The translations under genes were made by a program, and so were the position numbers. Shown piece by piece: positions 1-6,718 of a stretch of 7,630 nucleotides of DNA (positions within the stretch are counted from its first letter, which is position 1; each line of letters starts with the position of its first letter). The stretch is from an uncultured Phascolarctobacterium sp. Its GTDB lineage: Bacteria; Bacillota; Negativicutes; Acidaminococcales; Acidaminococcaceae. The stretch lies in assembly GCA_937906915.1 (NCBI GenBank), contig CALCUU010000134.1:1-7630 (forward strand), given 5' to 3'. Under the pieces are notes generated by a model, which saw only the letters and a list, made by a program, of their open reading frames with translations, had not been told where the DNA came from and searched no databases.

Positions 1-458
1 CTGGAGCCTTGGTCAGCAGCCTTGATTACCACAGGCACGCCAAAGGTAGCAATAATTTCTTTTTCAATCAGCTCTGCATCCTTATCGAAGCGTTTATTAT
101 ACATCAAGGATTTAGGAGTGCTGATATTTGCAGAAATCAAGAAGCGTTTAGTAGCAATTTTATCCATTGCCACTGCGCTAGCCAACACGCCACTACCGGT
201 GTAGGGCATTTTAATTGCTTCCAACATACTTTGCAGGCGACCGTCTTCGCCGTACATACCGTGTACAGCGTTGAACACAACCTTAGCATCTATTTCTTTT
301 AATTGTTCTACTAATTTTTCGGGAACAAGCTCAACTTCAACAGCGTTGTAGCCTTTTTCACGCAGTGCTTCGGCAATGGCAGCACCAGTTCTACGAGACA
401 CCTCTGCTTCGGAGGAAGGGCCACCTAAAACAACTGCAACAACATCTTTTTTATTCAT
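1..458 (-). CDS. ddl: D-alanine--D-alanine ligase, N-terminal part (cut by left window edge)
   Basis: This is a cytoplasmic ATP-grasp ligase that joins two D-alanines; MurF then attaches the dipeptide to the UDP-MurNAc-tripeptide. The frame opens at ATG 458-456 and stays open to the left edge, giving 152 residues, roughly half of a family protein of a little over 300. Visible motifs are LGGPSSEAEVS (11-21), the N-terminal substrate loop with the conserved Glu; HGMYGEDG (66-73); PYTGSG (85-90); and MDK (98-100). VVIKAADQGS (143-152) is the start of the ATP-grasp domain, with its nucleotide-binding lysine and the beginning of the Gly-Ser-Ser loop. The start codon overlaps the murC stop as ATGA (4 nt), and a GGAG lies 11 nt upstream inside murC, which suggests translational coupling. 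The family call is near certain. The catalytic C-terminal half is outside the window, so its integrity cannot be judged. Confidence 0.95.
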   Translation of the reverse strand, partial: MNKKDVVAVVLGGPSSEAEVSRRTGAAIAEALREKGYNAVEVELVPEKLVEQLKEIDAKVVFNAVHGMYGEDGRLQSMLEAIKMPYTGSGVLASAVAMDKIATKRFLISANISTPKSLMYNKRFDKDAELIEKEIIATFGVPVVIKAADQGS

Positions 459-1837
459 TTATTTTTACGCTCCAATTCTCTAACCAGTTCTTCGCCAACC
501 TTGAATACGTCGCCAGCGCCAACGGTCAGGATTAAATCTCCTGCCTCTGCCTTAGCTTCCAAGTATTCTTCTGCCTTGGCAAGTCTGGGAATGTAGGTAA
601 CTTCTTTGCCCAAAGCCTTACGCACGCCTTCTGCCAAAGCTTCGGAGGTAATTCCGGGAATAGGCGCTTCGCTGGCAGCATAAATATCTGTCAGGATAAG
701 CTCGTCACAATCAGCAAAGCAGTTGCAGAACTCATTGAACAACAGCTTAGTACGAGTATAGCGGTGGGGTTGGAAGAGGCACAGCAAACGCTTAGGTTGA
801 GTTTGACGTGCTGCCTTCAAGGTTACTTCAATTTCCGTGGGGTGATGAGCGTAATCGTCAACTACCCACACACCGTTAACCTTGCCTTTAGTTTCAAAGC
901 GTCGCTTCGCTCCGCCAAACTTCGCCAAGGATGCAAGAATGCTTTCTTCCGCAATACCCATCTCCCTTGCCGCAGCAAATGCACCAACGGAGTTCAGTAC
1001 ATTGTGACGACCGGGAACGATAAGTCTAACATCAGTTACAAATTCATCTTTATAGTACAGCTTGTAGGTAGTGCCGTCCACGCCGTAGTGAATATCCTTC
1101 GCCACGTAGTCAGCATCTTCCAAGCCGTAGGTAATAACTTCTTTATCGGTTTCCTGTGCCAGCGCTTTCACCTTTGCATTATCAACGCACAAGATTGCTT
1201 TGCCACCTTCAACAAGATTTCCTAAGAATTGCTTGAAGGCTTTATAAATATTTTCTTCGGTACCGTAGTAATCAAGGTGGTCGTCCTCGATATTGGTTAC
1301 AAGTGCCAAGCAGGGGTTCAGCTTGAGGAAGGAGCCGTCGCTTTCGTCAGCTTCTGCCACAATGAAGCGACCTGCGCCGTTACAAGCATTACCGTTCAAC
1401 GCACTTACTTCGCCACCAATGATAACGGTCGGGTCAGTGTTGCCCTCTACTGCAATGCAGGCAATCATGGCGCTGGTAGTAGTCTTGCCGTGAGCACCTG
1501 CCACAGCCACACCGTCGCCTTGGTTAAAGATTGCTGCCAGCACATCACTGCGATGGTAAACAGGAATATTTTGTTCCTTGGCAGCCACAACCTCCGGGTT
1601 ATCTGCCTTAATGGCGGTGGATACTACTACAGCTTCTGCATCAGCGTCGCTAACCTGACAAGCATCGTGACCCATGAATACCATGGCGCCTTCACTTGCC
1701 AAACGTGCGGAAACACGTCCTGCATTCAAATCAGAACCGCTAACATTATAACCGCGTTTTATTAAAACATGGGCAATGGCGCTCATACCCGCGCCACCAA
1801 TACCGATGAAATGAAAATTGCGCAATTTATTTAACAC
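455..1837 (-). CDS. murC: UDP-N-acetylmuramate--L-alanine ligase MurC
   Basis: MurC is the ATP-dependent cytoplasmic ligase that adds L-alanine to UDP-MurNAc, the first step of stem-peptide synthesis. The 460-residue length is normal for the family. The N-terminal UDP-binding Rossmann domain carries GIGGAGMS (12-19). The central ATPase domain has the P-loop GAHGKTT (114-120), EADESD (162-167), TNIEDDHLD (181-189) and the His-Asn pair at 278-279. The C-terminal domain has FGGAKRRFE (307-315), DDYAHHPTE (327-335) and FQPHRYTRT (355-363), a signature that separates MurC from MurD, MurE and MurF. The start is GTG 1837-1835; it sits 7 nt after a strong GAGGAGG, and the conserved Rossmann motif begins about 10 residues in, as expected. 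murG ends 13 bp upstream, and the murC stop overlaps the ddl start by 4 nt. No key residue looks missing. Confidence 0.98.
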   Translation of the reverse strand: MLNKLRNFHFIGIGGAGMSAIAHVLIKRGYNVSGSDLNAGRVSARLASEGAMVFMGHDACQVSDADAEAVVVSTAIKADNPEVVAAKEQNIPVYHRSDVLAAIFNQGDGVAVAGAHGKTTTSAMIACIAVEGNTDPTVIIGGEVSALNGNACNGAGRFIVAEADESDGSFLKLNPCLALVTNIEDDHLDYYGTEENIYKAFKQFLGNLVEGGKAILCVDNAKVKALAQETDKEVITYGLEDADYVAKDIHYGVDGTTYKLYYKDEFVTDVRLIVPGRHNVLNSVGAFAAAREMGIAEESILASLAKFGGAKRRFETKGKVNGVWVVDDYAHHPTEIEVTLKAARQTQPKRLLCLFQPHRYTRTKLLFNEFCNCFADCDELILTDIYAASEAPIPGITSEALAEGVRKALGKEVTYIPRLAKAEEYLEAKAEAGDLILTVGAGDVFKVGEELVRELERKNK

Positions 1838-1850
1838 AGGAGAACCTCCT
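1838..1850 (-). repeat. 13-bp inverted repeat filling the murG-murC gap
   Basis: The transcript reads AGGAGGTTCTCCT, a perfect 5-bp inverted repeat (AGGAG / CTCCT) around a 3-nt loop. It fills the murG-murC spacer exactly and ends directly before the GTG start of murC. The pairing is seen in the sequence. Whether it folds in the cell or affects translation is unknown, and a 5-bp stem with a 3-nt loop is weak. Confidence 0.5.
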
Positions 1851-1851
1851 C
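1845..1851 (-). promoter_or_regulatory. Strong ribosome binding site of murC, inside an inverted repeat
   Basis: GAGGAGG on the minus strand lies 7 nt before the GTG start of murC and supports that non-ATG start. Its first base is the last base of the murG stop codon (TAG, 1853-1851), so a ribosome finishing murG covers the site. The sequence also forms the 5' arm of a short inverted repeat (1838-1850). Confidence 0.85.
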
Positions 1852-2954
1852 TATTTTTTCAGCAGAGCTAATGCCTGCTTGGCAATGTCTTCTGCAGCTT
1901 GGGGCTTGCCCAATTTCTTCGCCGCTTCTGCCATTGCAGTTAATTCTTCTTCGTGCACCAAAAGATGCTCTATAGCTTCCAAAATCTTTTCGCCGGTCAT
2001 CTCTTTATCAAGAATAACCTTTGCCGCACCGGCAGCTTCCACCGCACGAGCGTTAAACTCTTGGTGATTGGCAGTTGCGAAAGGATAAGGAATTAAAACG
2101 GAAGGAATACCTTTAGCAGTAATCTCTGCCAAACCGATGGCACCAGCACGGCACACAGCTAAATCTGCTGCCGCAAGGGCTACGGGCATATTGTGGAGAT
2201 AGGGTTTGATAATAATATTATCTTCCACGCCACCACGCTTGGTAATTTCTTCCATATAATCTTCGTAGTTAACGTCGCCAGTTGCGTGCAACACCTGTAC
2301 GTCGTGACGACCGGACAGTGCTAACTCTGCTTCCAGCATTGCCTTGTTGATGCTCTTAGCACCACGGCTACCGCCAAAAACAAGCACTGTTTTCTTGGCA
2401 GGGTCTAAGCCCAGCTCTTTATAAGCATCCTCACGTTTATTGTTTAAAATTTCCGTGCGGATGGGGTTGCCTGTATAAACGTATTCAGCATCACCACTAA
2501 AATACTTTCTGCCCTCTTGGTAGCCTAAGAAAACCTTTTTCACAAAGCGGGAAAGGATTTTATTGGTAACACCGGGCATGGCGTTCTGCTCTTGGATGCA
2601 GGCAGGTACCTTATGAAGTGCAGCCATAAAGGTAATGGGGCCACACACAAAACCACCAGTACCAATTACCAAATCAGGCTTCTCTTTTTTCAGAATGTTA
2701 TAGGCATCCTTCAAGCCGGTAAACAGCTTGCCAAAGCTACGCAGGGTGTCCAAGCTAAGGCTACGTTTGAAGCCAGCCACCTCAATAAATTTCAAAGGAT
2801 AACCATAACGGGGAATAATATCTTTTTCTAAACCTTGCTGTGTACCGACAAAGATTATCTCCGCTTCGGGATGCAGCTTCTTAATTTCGTCTGCAATGGT
2901 CAAAGCAGGATAAATATGTCCGCCGGTACCACCACCGGAAAGAATAATTTTCAA
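1851..2954 (-). CDS. murG: UDP-GlcNAc:lipid I N-acetylglucosaminyltransferase MurG
   Basis: MurG is a GT-B glycosyltransferase on the inner face of the cytoplasmic membrane. It transfers GlcNAc from UDP-GlcNAc to lipid I, giving lipid II. The 367 residues match the family length. The N-terminal, lipid I-binding domain has the glycine loops SGGGTGGH (6-13) and GTGGFVCGP (98-106) and the EQNAMPG motif (122-128). The C-terminal, UDP-GlcNAc-binding domain has the third glycine loop FGGSRGA (193-199), the RAGAIGLAE stretch (269-277) with the conserved nucleotide-contacting Glu, IPYPFA (288-293) and NHQEFNA (296-302). The start is TTG 2954-2952, chosen because GAGGAGG lies 8 nt upstream and family proteins begin only a few residues before the first glycine loop. 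It follows murD after 18 bp; many clusters carry ftsW/spoVE at this point. Confidence 0.98.
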   Translation of the reverse strand: MKIILSGGGTGGHIYPALTIADEIKKLHPEAEIIFVGTQQGLEKDIIPRYGYPLKFIEVAGFKRSLSLDTLRSFGKLFTGLKDAYNILKKEKPDLVIGTGGFVCGPITFMAALHKVPACIQEQNAMPGVTNKILSRFVKKVFLGYQEGRKYFSGDAEYVYTGNPIRTEILNNKREDAYKELGLDPAKKTVLVFGGSRGAKSINKAMLEAELALSGRHDVQVLHATGDVNYEDYMEEITKRGGVEDNIIIKPYLHNMPVALAAADLAVCRAGAIGLAEITAKGIPSVLIPYPFATANHQEFNARAVEAAGAAKVILDKEMTGEKILEAIEHLLVHEEELTAMAEAAKKLGKPQAAEDIAKQALALLKK

Positions 2955-2962
2955 GGGGAATA

Positions 2963-2969
2963 CCTCCTC
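2963..2969 (-). promoter_or_regulatory. Strong ribosome binding site of murG, supporting a TTG start
   Basis: GAGGAGG on the minus strand lies 8 nt before TTG 2954-2952. No other in-frame start codon lies between it and the conserved MurG N-terminus, so it fixes the TTG start. It sits just after the murD stop (TAA, 2975-2973). Confidence 0.85.
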
Positions 2970-2972
2970 AAC

Positions 2973-4334
2973 TTAGCGCTTAGCAAGCTCCATCACTAAT
3001 TCCTTGAAGCGTCGCCCGCGCTCGGGGTAATTTTTAAACATGTCATAAGAAGAGCACGCCGGAGCAAGCACTACCACCTGGGGCTCCTTTGCCACAGCAT
3101 AAGCACGCTCTACCGCATCTTCAAAACTGCTGGCAATTTGGATATTTTCTACGCCACAAGCTATGGCAGCCTCGTTGAAACGCTCCTTAGCGTTACCCAA
3201 AAGAATGAGCAAATCGGTTTTTTCCTTTACGACCTGCATCATGGGCTCCAGCTCCGTCATCTTATCGTAGCCACCAGCCAGCAAAATAACGTGTCCATTT
3301 TTAAAAGCTTGCAGTGCCTTAATGGCAGAATCCGTATTGGTAGCCTTGGAATCGTTGTAATACTTTACGCCTTTAATGGTGGTAACGTATTCCAAACGAT
3401 GCTCCACTGCCTTAAAGTTACGCAGCACCTCTGCCATATCTTCGATGGCAACGCCTGCGAAGAAGCCACAGGCAATGGCAGCCAAAATATTTTCTTCGTT
3501 ATGACCGCCAAAAAGATGCACATCGTCTACACCGCAAACGATTGCTTCTGTATCATTCCATTTTACCACAAAATTATTATCTTGTATAAAAACGCCTTGT
3601 TCTAACGGGAAAATTCTGCTAAAGAAGCAAATTTGTCCCTTACTTTCCTTAGCCCAAGAGCGTACTTCTTCATCGTCATAATTCAGAACAGTCACTTGCC
3701 CTGCACTTTGCTTAGCAAAGATATTCTTCTTGGCAGCACCGTATGCTTCCATGGTGTAGTGACGCTCCAAATGGTCAGGAGTTAAATTCAAAACCACTGC
3801 AATATCAGGAGCAAAGCTTTGCACCTTTTCCAGTTGGAAGCTGGAAAGCTCTGCTGCCAGCCACGCCTCATTAGTTAAAGGCTCAACCTCCTTGCTCAAG
3901 GCAAGTCCAATATTCCCGCCCACTGCGGAAGGCACGGGGAGCTTTTTGAACATCTCACCTACGATGCTGGTGGTAGTGGTCTTACCGTTGGTACCGGTAA
4001 TGGCAGCAATGTGTCCGCCATAATTACGATAAGCAAGCTCCACTTCGCTGATTACTTCCACCCCACTACGCTCTGCCAAAAGGACATTTTCGTTGACGCA
4101 GGCAACGCCCGGAGAAAGCACCAAAAGCCCGGCATCAGAGCCGAGCAATTTAGCAAAATTACCACAAACTAAACAGCCACCATTGGCAGCTAAAGCCTGT
4201 GCTAAACTATCTTCAATTTTACATTCAGTATCATTATATAAGAACACCTGCTGTCCGTGCTTGGCAAGCACTTCGGCAGCTCCACGCCCGCTAACGCCGG
4301 CGCCGTACACAATAACAGACTTTGTATCAGCCAC
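2973..4334 (-). CDS. murD: UDP-N-acetylmuramoyl-L-alanine--D-glutamate ligase MurD
   Basis: MurD is the ATP-dependent cytoplasmic ligase that adds D-glutamate to UDP-MurNAc-L-Ala. Its 453 residues match the usual length. The UDP-binding domain opens with GAGVSG (11-16) and includes LSPGV (73-77). The ATPase domain has the P-loop TGTNGKTT (113-120), GGNIG (139-143), ELSSFQLE (162-169), NLTPDHLERH (183-192) and HNEEN (278-282). The C-terminal domain has EHRLE (311-315), the MurD signature NDSKATN (327-333), AGGYDK (353-358) and PACSSYDMFKNYPERG (425-440). ELSSFQLE and NDSKATN set it apart from the other Mur ligases here. The start is GTG 4334-4332, with AGGGGG 9 nt upstream and the Rossmann glycines about 10 residues downstream. 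It lies 18 bp after mraY and 18 bp before murG. Confidence 0.98.
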   Translation of the reverse strand: MADTKSVIVYGAGVSGRGAAEVLAKHGQQVFLYNDTECKIEDSLAQALAANGGCLVCGNFAKLLGSDAGLLVLSPGVACVNENVLLAERSGVEVISEVELAYRNYGGHIAAITGTNGKTTTTSIVGEMFKKLPVPSAVGGNIGLALSKEVEPLTNEAWLAAELSSFQLEKVQSFAPDIAVVLNLTPDHLERHYTMEAYGAAKKNIFAKQSAGQVTVLNYDDEEVRSWAKESKGQICFFSRIFPLEQGVFIQDNNFVVKWNDTEAIVCGVDDVHLFGGHNEENILAAIACGFFAGVAIEDMAEVLRNFKAVEHRLEYVTTIKGVKYYNDSKATNTDSAIKALQAFKNGHVILLAGGYDKMTELEPMMQVVKEKTDLLILLGNAKERFNEAAIACGVENIQIASSFEDAVERAYAVAKEPQVVVLAPACSSYDMFKNYPERGRRFKELVMELAKR

Positions 4335-4343
4335 GTTAATGCG

Positions 4344-4349
4344 CCCCCT
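4344..4349 (-). promoter_or_regulatory. Ribosome binding site of murD, supporting a GTG start
   Basis: AGGGGG on the minus strand lies 9 nt before GTG 4334-4332. It is G-rich and less canonical than the GAGGAGG sites of murG and murC, but it is the only purine-rich stretch in the 18-bp gap after the mraY stop. Confidence 0.7.
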
Positions 4350-4352
4350 AAA

Positions 4353-5327
4353 TTAGTTTATACCTAAATGATAAATACGCAAAAGGAACAAGCCAAAGGA
4401 AACCAAGGACAACGCCACGCTTGCACCGGTGAACACTGCCACAACCTTAGTTTCACGCCAGCCACCTAATTCAAAATGATGGTGCAAGGGGCTCATTCTA
4501 AAGATGCGCTTACCACCACTCAAACGGAAGTAGGTAACTTGAATAATTACAGAAGCAGCCTCCGCCACGTACACGCCACCTAAAATTACAAGAAGCAGTT
4601 CCGTATTGGTTAAGAGCGCCAAAGCTGCCACGCCACCGCCCAAAGCAAGGGAACCTGTATCACCCATGAACACCTTTGCCGGATAACGGTTAAAGAGTAA
4701 GAAGCCAAGGCACGCACCGGTCATAGCGTAGGCAAAGCCACCTAAACCATTGGCACCTAAAGTGATAAAGCCATAGGTCATAGTTACGGGAATAGTTACG
4801 CTAGCAGCCAGACCGTCCAAACCGTCAGTAAGGTTCACCGCATTGGTAGTACCTACCAGAAGCAGGAACGCCAGCACATAATAGAACCAGCCCAAGTCAA
4901 TGATAACGTCAACACCGGGAATCCACACAGTGGTACTTTTAATGTAGTGTTCTGCGTAGTAAACGTAAGCACCGGCAAGAGCAAATTGCATCAACAGCTT
5001 TTGCAGTGCGGTCAAACCAAGGTTACGCTTCATAACAACCTTGATGTAATCGTCAATAAAACCAATGACACCGTGACCAAGCATCAGCACCAAGGCAATC
5101 AACACTTGGGGAGTTAAATCACCCCAGATTACCAAGGACACTACGATGGCAGTGATAATCATGATACCGCCCATGGTAGGAGTGCCACTTTTCTTTTGGT
5201 GGCTTTCGGGACCACAGCCACGAATGCTTTGTCCAAATTTTAATCTATGCAAAAAAGGAATTAAGAACGGACCCATTACTGCGCACACAGCAAAAGCCGT
5301 AATCAAAATCAAAAGTTCAGAACTCAT
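4353..5327 (-). CDS. mraY: Phospho-N-acetylmuramoyl-pentapeptide transferase MraY
   Basis: MraY is the integral membrane enzyme that moves phospho-MurNAc-pentapeptide from UDP to undecaprenyl phosphate, forming lipid I, with Mg2+ in the active site. With the start chosen here it has 324 residues, a typical length. About ten hydrophobic segments can be read along the chain. Conserved cytoplasmic-side motifs are KKSGTPTMGGI (about 45-55), the Asp pair in FIDDYIK (92-93), NAVNLTDGLDG (162-172), FMGDTGS (220-226) and PLHHHFE (280-286), which includes the MraY-specific triple histidine. The frame extends upstream to ATG 5345 and TTG 5348, but neither has a ribosome binding site. ATG 5327-5325 has GGGGG 7 nt upstream and starts a normal MraY N-terminus, so I prefer it. 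It lies 23 bp after murF. Confidence 0.97.
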   Translation of the reverse strand: MSSELLILITAFAVCAVMGPFLIPFLHRLKFGQSIRGCGPESHQKKSGTPTMGGIMIITAIVVSLVIWGDLTPQVLIALVLMLGHGVIGFIDDYIKVVMKRNLGLTALQKLLMQFALAGAYVYYAEHYIKSTTVWIPGVDVIIDLGWFYYVLAFLLLVGTTNAVNLTDGLDGLAASVTIPVTMTYGFITLGANGLGGFAYAMTGACLGFLLFNRYPAKVFMGDTGSLALGGGVAALALLTNTELLLVILGGVYVAEAASVIIQVTYFRLSGGKRIFRMSPLHHHFELGGWRETKVVAVFTGASVALSLVSFGLFLLRIYHLGIN

Positions 5328-5334
5328 TACAGTT

Positions 5335-5339
5335 CCCCC
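5335..5339 (-). promoter_or_regulatory. Ribosome binding site that decides the mraY start
   Basis: GGGGG (within TGGGGGAA) on the minus strand lies 7 nt before ATG 5327-5325. The two upstream in-frame starts, TTG 5348 and ATG 5345, follow the A/T-rich end of murF with no purine-rich site. Using them would also place this sequence inside the coding region. It therefore favours the 324-residue MraY. Confidence 0.7.
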
Positions 5340-5350
5340 AAGCATCAAAT

Positions 5351-6718
5351 TTATTTAAACAGCTCCAGCATTTTATCTACCTGCATGGAGTGAGAGCCTT
5401 TCAGCAAAATAATATCGCCTGCGTTGGCAATGGTACGCAGTACATTGGCAGCCTCGTGCCTATCTGCGCAGTGCTGTACGTTACCGCCCAGCTTCTTCGC
5501 TTCATCAGCAATATACGCCGCCTCGTCACCATAGGTCAAGATAAAGTCAGTGCCATTTTCCACTGCCCATTTGCCTACACGACGGTGACCATCCTCGGAG
5601 ATTGCACCCAGCTCCAGCATATCTGCTAAAACTGCAATGGTGCGAGCATTTTTCGCTGCCTTCTTAGCCTCTGCCAAGGTTTTCAGCGCTGCTTCCATAG
5701 AGGCAGGACTTGCATTATAAGCATCGTTGATAAAGGTAATATCGCCAATGTAGATAATCTCTTGACGGCTACCGGTTAAGCGGGCAGTTGCCAAAGCCTT
5801 AACGCTTTCTTCCAAGGTTACGCCGTAGCAGGCAGCACCAGCAATTGCACTCAATGCGTTGTAAACATTGTGCTCACCAATCAATTGCAGCTTCACTTGC
5901 ACTGCTTTGCCAGTTGGCTTTTCTGTACAGGTAAAGGTAGTGCCCAAACCAGTAGTAACAATGTCGCTACCACGGTAATCGCAAGCTTCGCCCAAGCCAA
6001 AGAATACAACCTTCGCCTTGGTTTTGCCAGCCGCAGCCACAACGTATTCGTTGTCACCGTTCAGCACTGCAAAACCCTCAGCAGGCAGATTCTCTACAAT
6101 CTCGCCTTTAGCCTTGCCAATATTTTCCATACTGCCCAAAAGCTCCATGTGGGTTTCGCCCACGTTGGAGATAAGACCACTATCAGGCTCTGCAATCTCG
6201 CACAGCTCTGCGATTTGTCCCAAGCCACGCATACCCATTTCCACAACGGCAATGTCCGTATCAGCAGTAATGTTCAGCAAGGTTTTGGGTAAGCCAATTT
6301 CATTATTAAAGTTGCCTTGAGTTTTTACTACATTATATTTAGCACCTAAACAAGCTGCCAGTAAATCCTTGGTAGAAGTTTTACCGTTGGAGCCTGTAAT
6401 GGCAAATACTTTTAAATCAGCAAAGCTTCTGCGGTAAGCACGGGCAATTTCTTGGAACGCCTTTAAGGTGTTGGGTACTTTAAACACCGCAACATCTTCC
6501 GGCAAGCCTTCCACATCTTTAGAAACAAGCACGCCAGTTGCGCCCAGCTCCACTGCTTTTGCGCAGTAGTTATGGCCATCAAAATTTTCACCGCTAAAAG
6601 CTACGAACAGCTCCCCTGCCTTCACCGCACGGGAATCCGTAGTCAAACCGGTAAACTCAACATTCTTTCCTTTATATTCTGCATTGGTTGCGCTAACAAT
6701 CAATTTAGCATCAATCAT
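5351..6718 (-). CDS. murF: UDP-N-acetylmuramoyl-tripeptide--D-alanyl-D-alanine ligase MurF
   Basis: MurF is the ATP-dependent cytoplasmic ligase that adds D-Ala-D-Ala, made by Ddl, to the UDP-MurNAc-tripeptide, completing the pentapeptide. Its 455 residues are a usual length. The N-terminal domain has the TTDSR motif (26-30) shared with MurE. The ATPase domain has the P-loop TGSNGKTSTK (108-117), NFNNEIGLP (136-144), the MurF signature EMGMR (160-164), NVGETHMELLGS (185-196) and GEHNVYNALSA (281-291). The C-terminal domain has NDAYNASPASM (331-341), LADMLELG (364-371) and LKGSHSM (439-445). NFNNEIGLP and NDAYNASP are diagnostic of MurF. The start is ATG 6718-6716; its first base is the last base of the murE TAA stop (TAATG), and a GGAG lies 9 nt upstream inside murE. 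This indicates translational coupling. Confidence 0.98.
   Translation of the reverse strand: MIDAKLIVSATNAEYKGKNVEFTGLTTDSRAVKAGELFVAFSGENFDGHNYCAKAVELGATGVLVSKDVEGLPEDVAVFKVPNTLKAFQEIARAYRRSFADLKVFAITGSNGKTSTKDLLAACLGAKYNVVKTQGNFNNEIGLPKTLLNITADTDIAVVEMGMRGLGQIAELCEIAEPDSGLISNVGETHMELLGSMENIGKAKGEIVENLPAEGFAVLNGDNEYVVAAAGKTKAKVVFFGLGEACDYRGSDIVTTGLGTTFTCTEKPTGKAVQVKLQLIGEHNVYNALSAIAGAACYGVTLEESVKALATARLTGSRQEIIYIGDITFINDAYNASPASMEAALKTLAEAKKAAKNARTIAVLADMLELGAISEDGHRRVGKWAVENGTDFILTYGDEAAYIADEAKKLGGNVQHCADRHEAANVLRTIANAGDIILLKGSHSMQVDKMLELFK

Noticed and set aside
113..115. Possible truncation or pseudogene of ddl because it lacks a complete frame in the window
   Set aside because: The frame is open from ATG 458 to the window edge with intact family motifs; it is cut by the window and not broken.
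114..120. The MurC P-loop has Ala (GAHGKT) where many Gram-negative MurC proteins have Thr (residues 114-120 of MurC)
   Set aside because: GAHGKT is a common variant of the MurC P-loop, especially in Firmicutes, and the ATP-binding Gly-Lys-Thr is intact, so it is not unusual.
9..302. A + strand open frame of 97 codons at the left edge where no minus-strand gene was obvious at first
   Set aside because: The minus strand here encodes the N-terminal part of Ddl without a stop, with clear HGMYGEDG and MDK motifs; the + strand frame is its shadow.
764..1765. Two long + strand open frames (764-1225 and 1229-1765), in the same frame, antisense to murC
   Set aside because: They lie wholly inside murC, whose motifs are intact on the other strand. 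The translations look like no known family and are rich in Cys, His and Asn, as expected from reading a coding strand backwards.
3138..3605. A + strand open frame of 155 codons antisense to murD
   Set aside because: It overlaps the conserved C-terminal MurD domain; its composition fits an antisense shadow, and no motif is recognisable.
4335..4352. Possible internal promoter or terminator in the 18-bp mraY-murD gap and the other short gaps
   Set aside because: The gaps are 13 to 23 bp, too short for a full promoter, and show no GC-rich stem followed by a T run in the transcribed direction.
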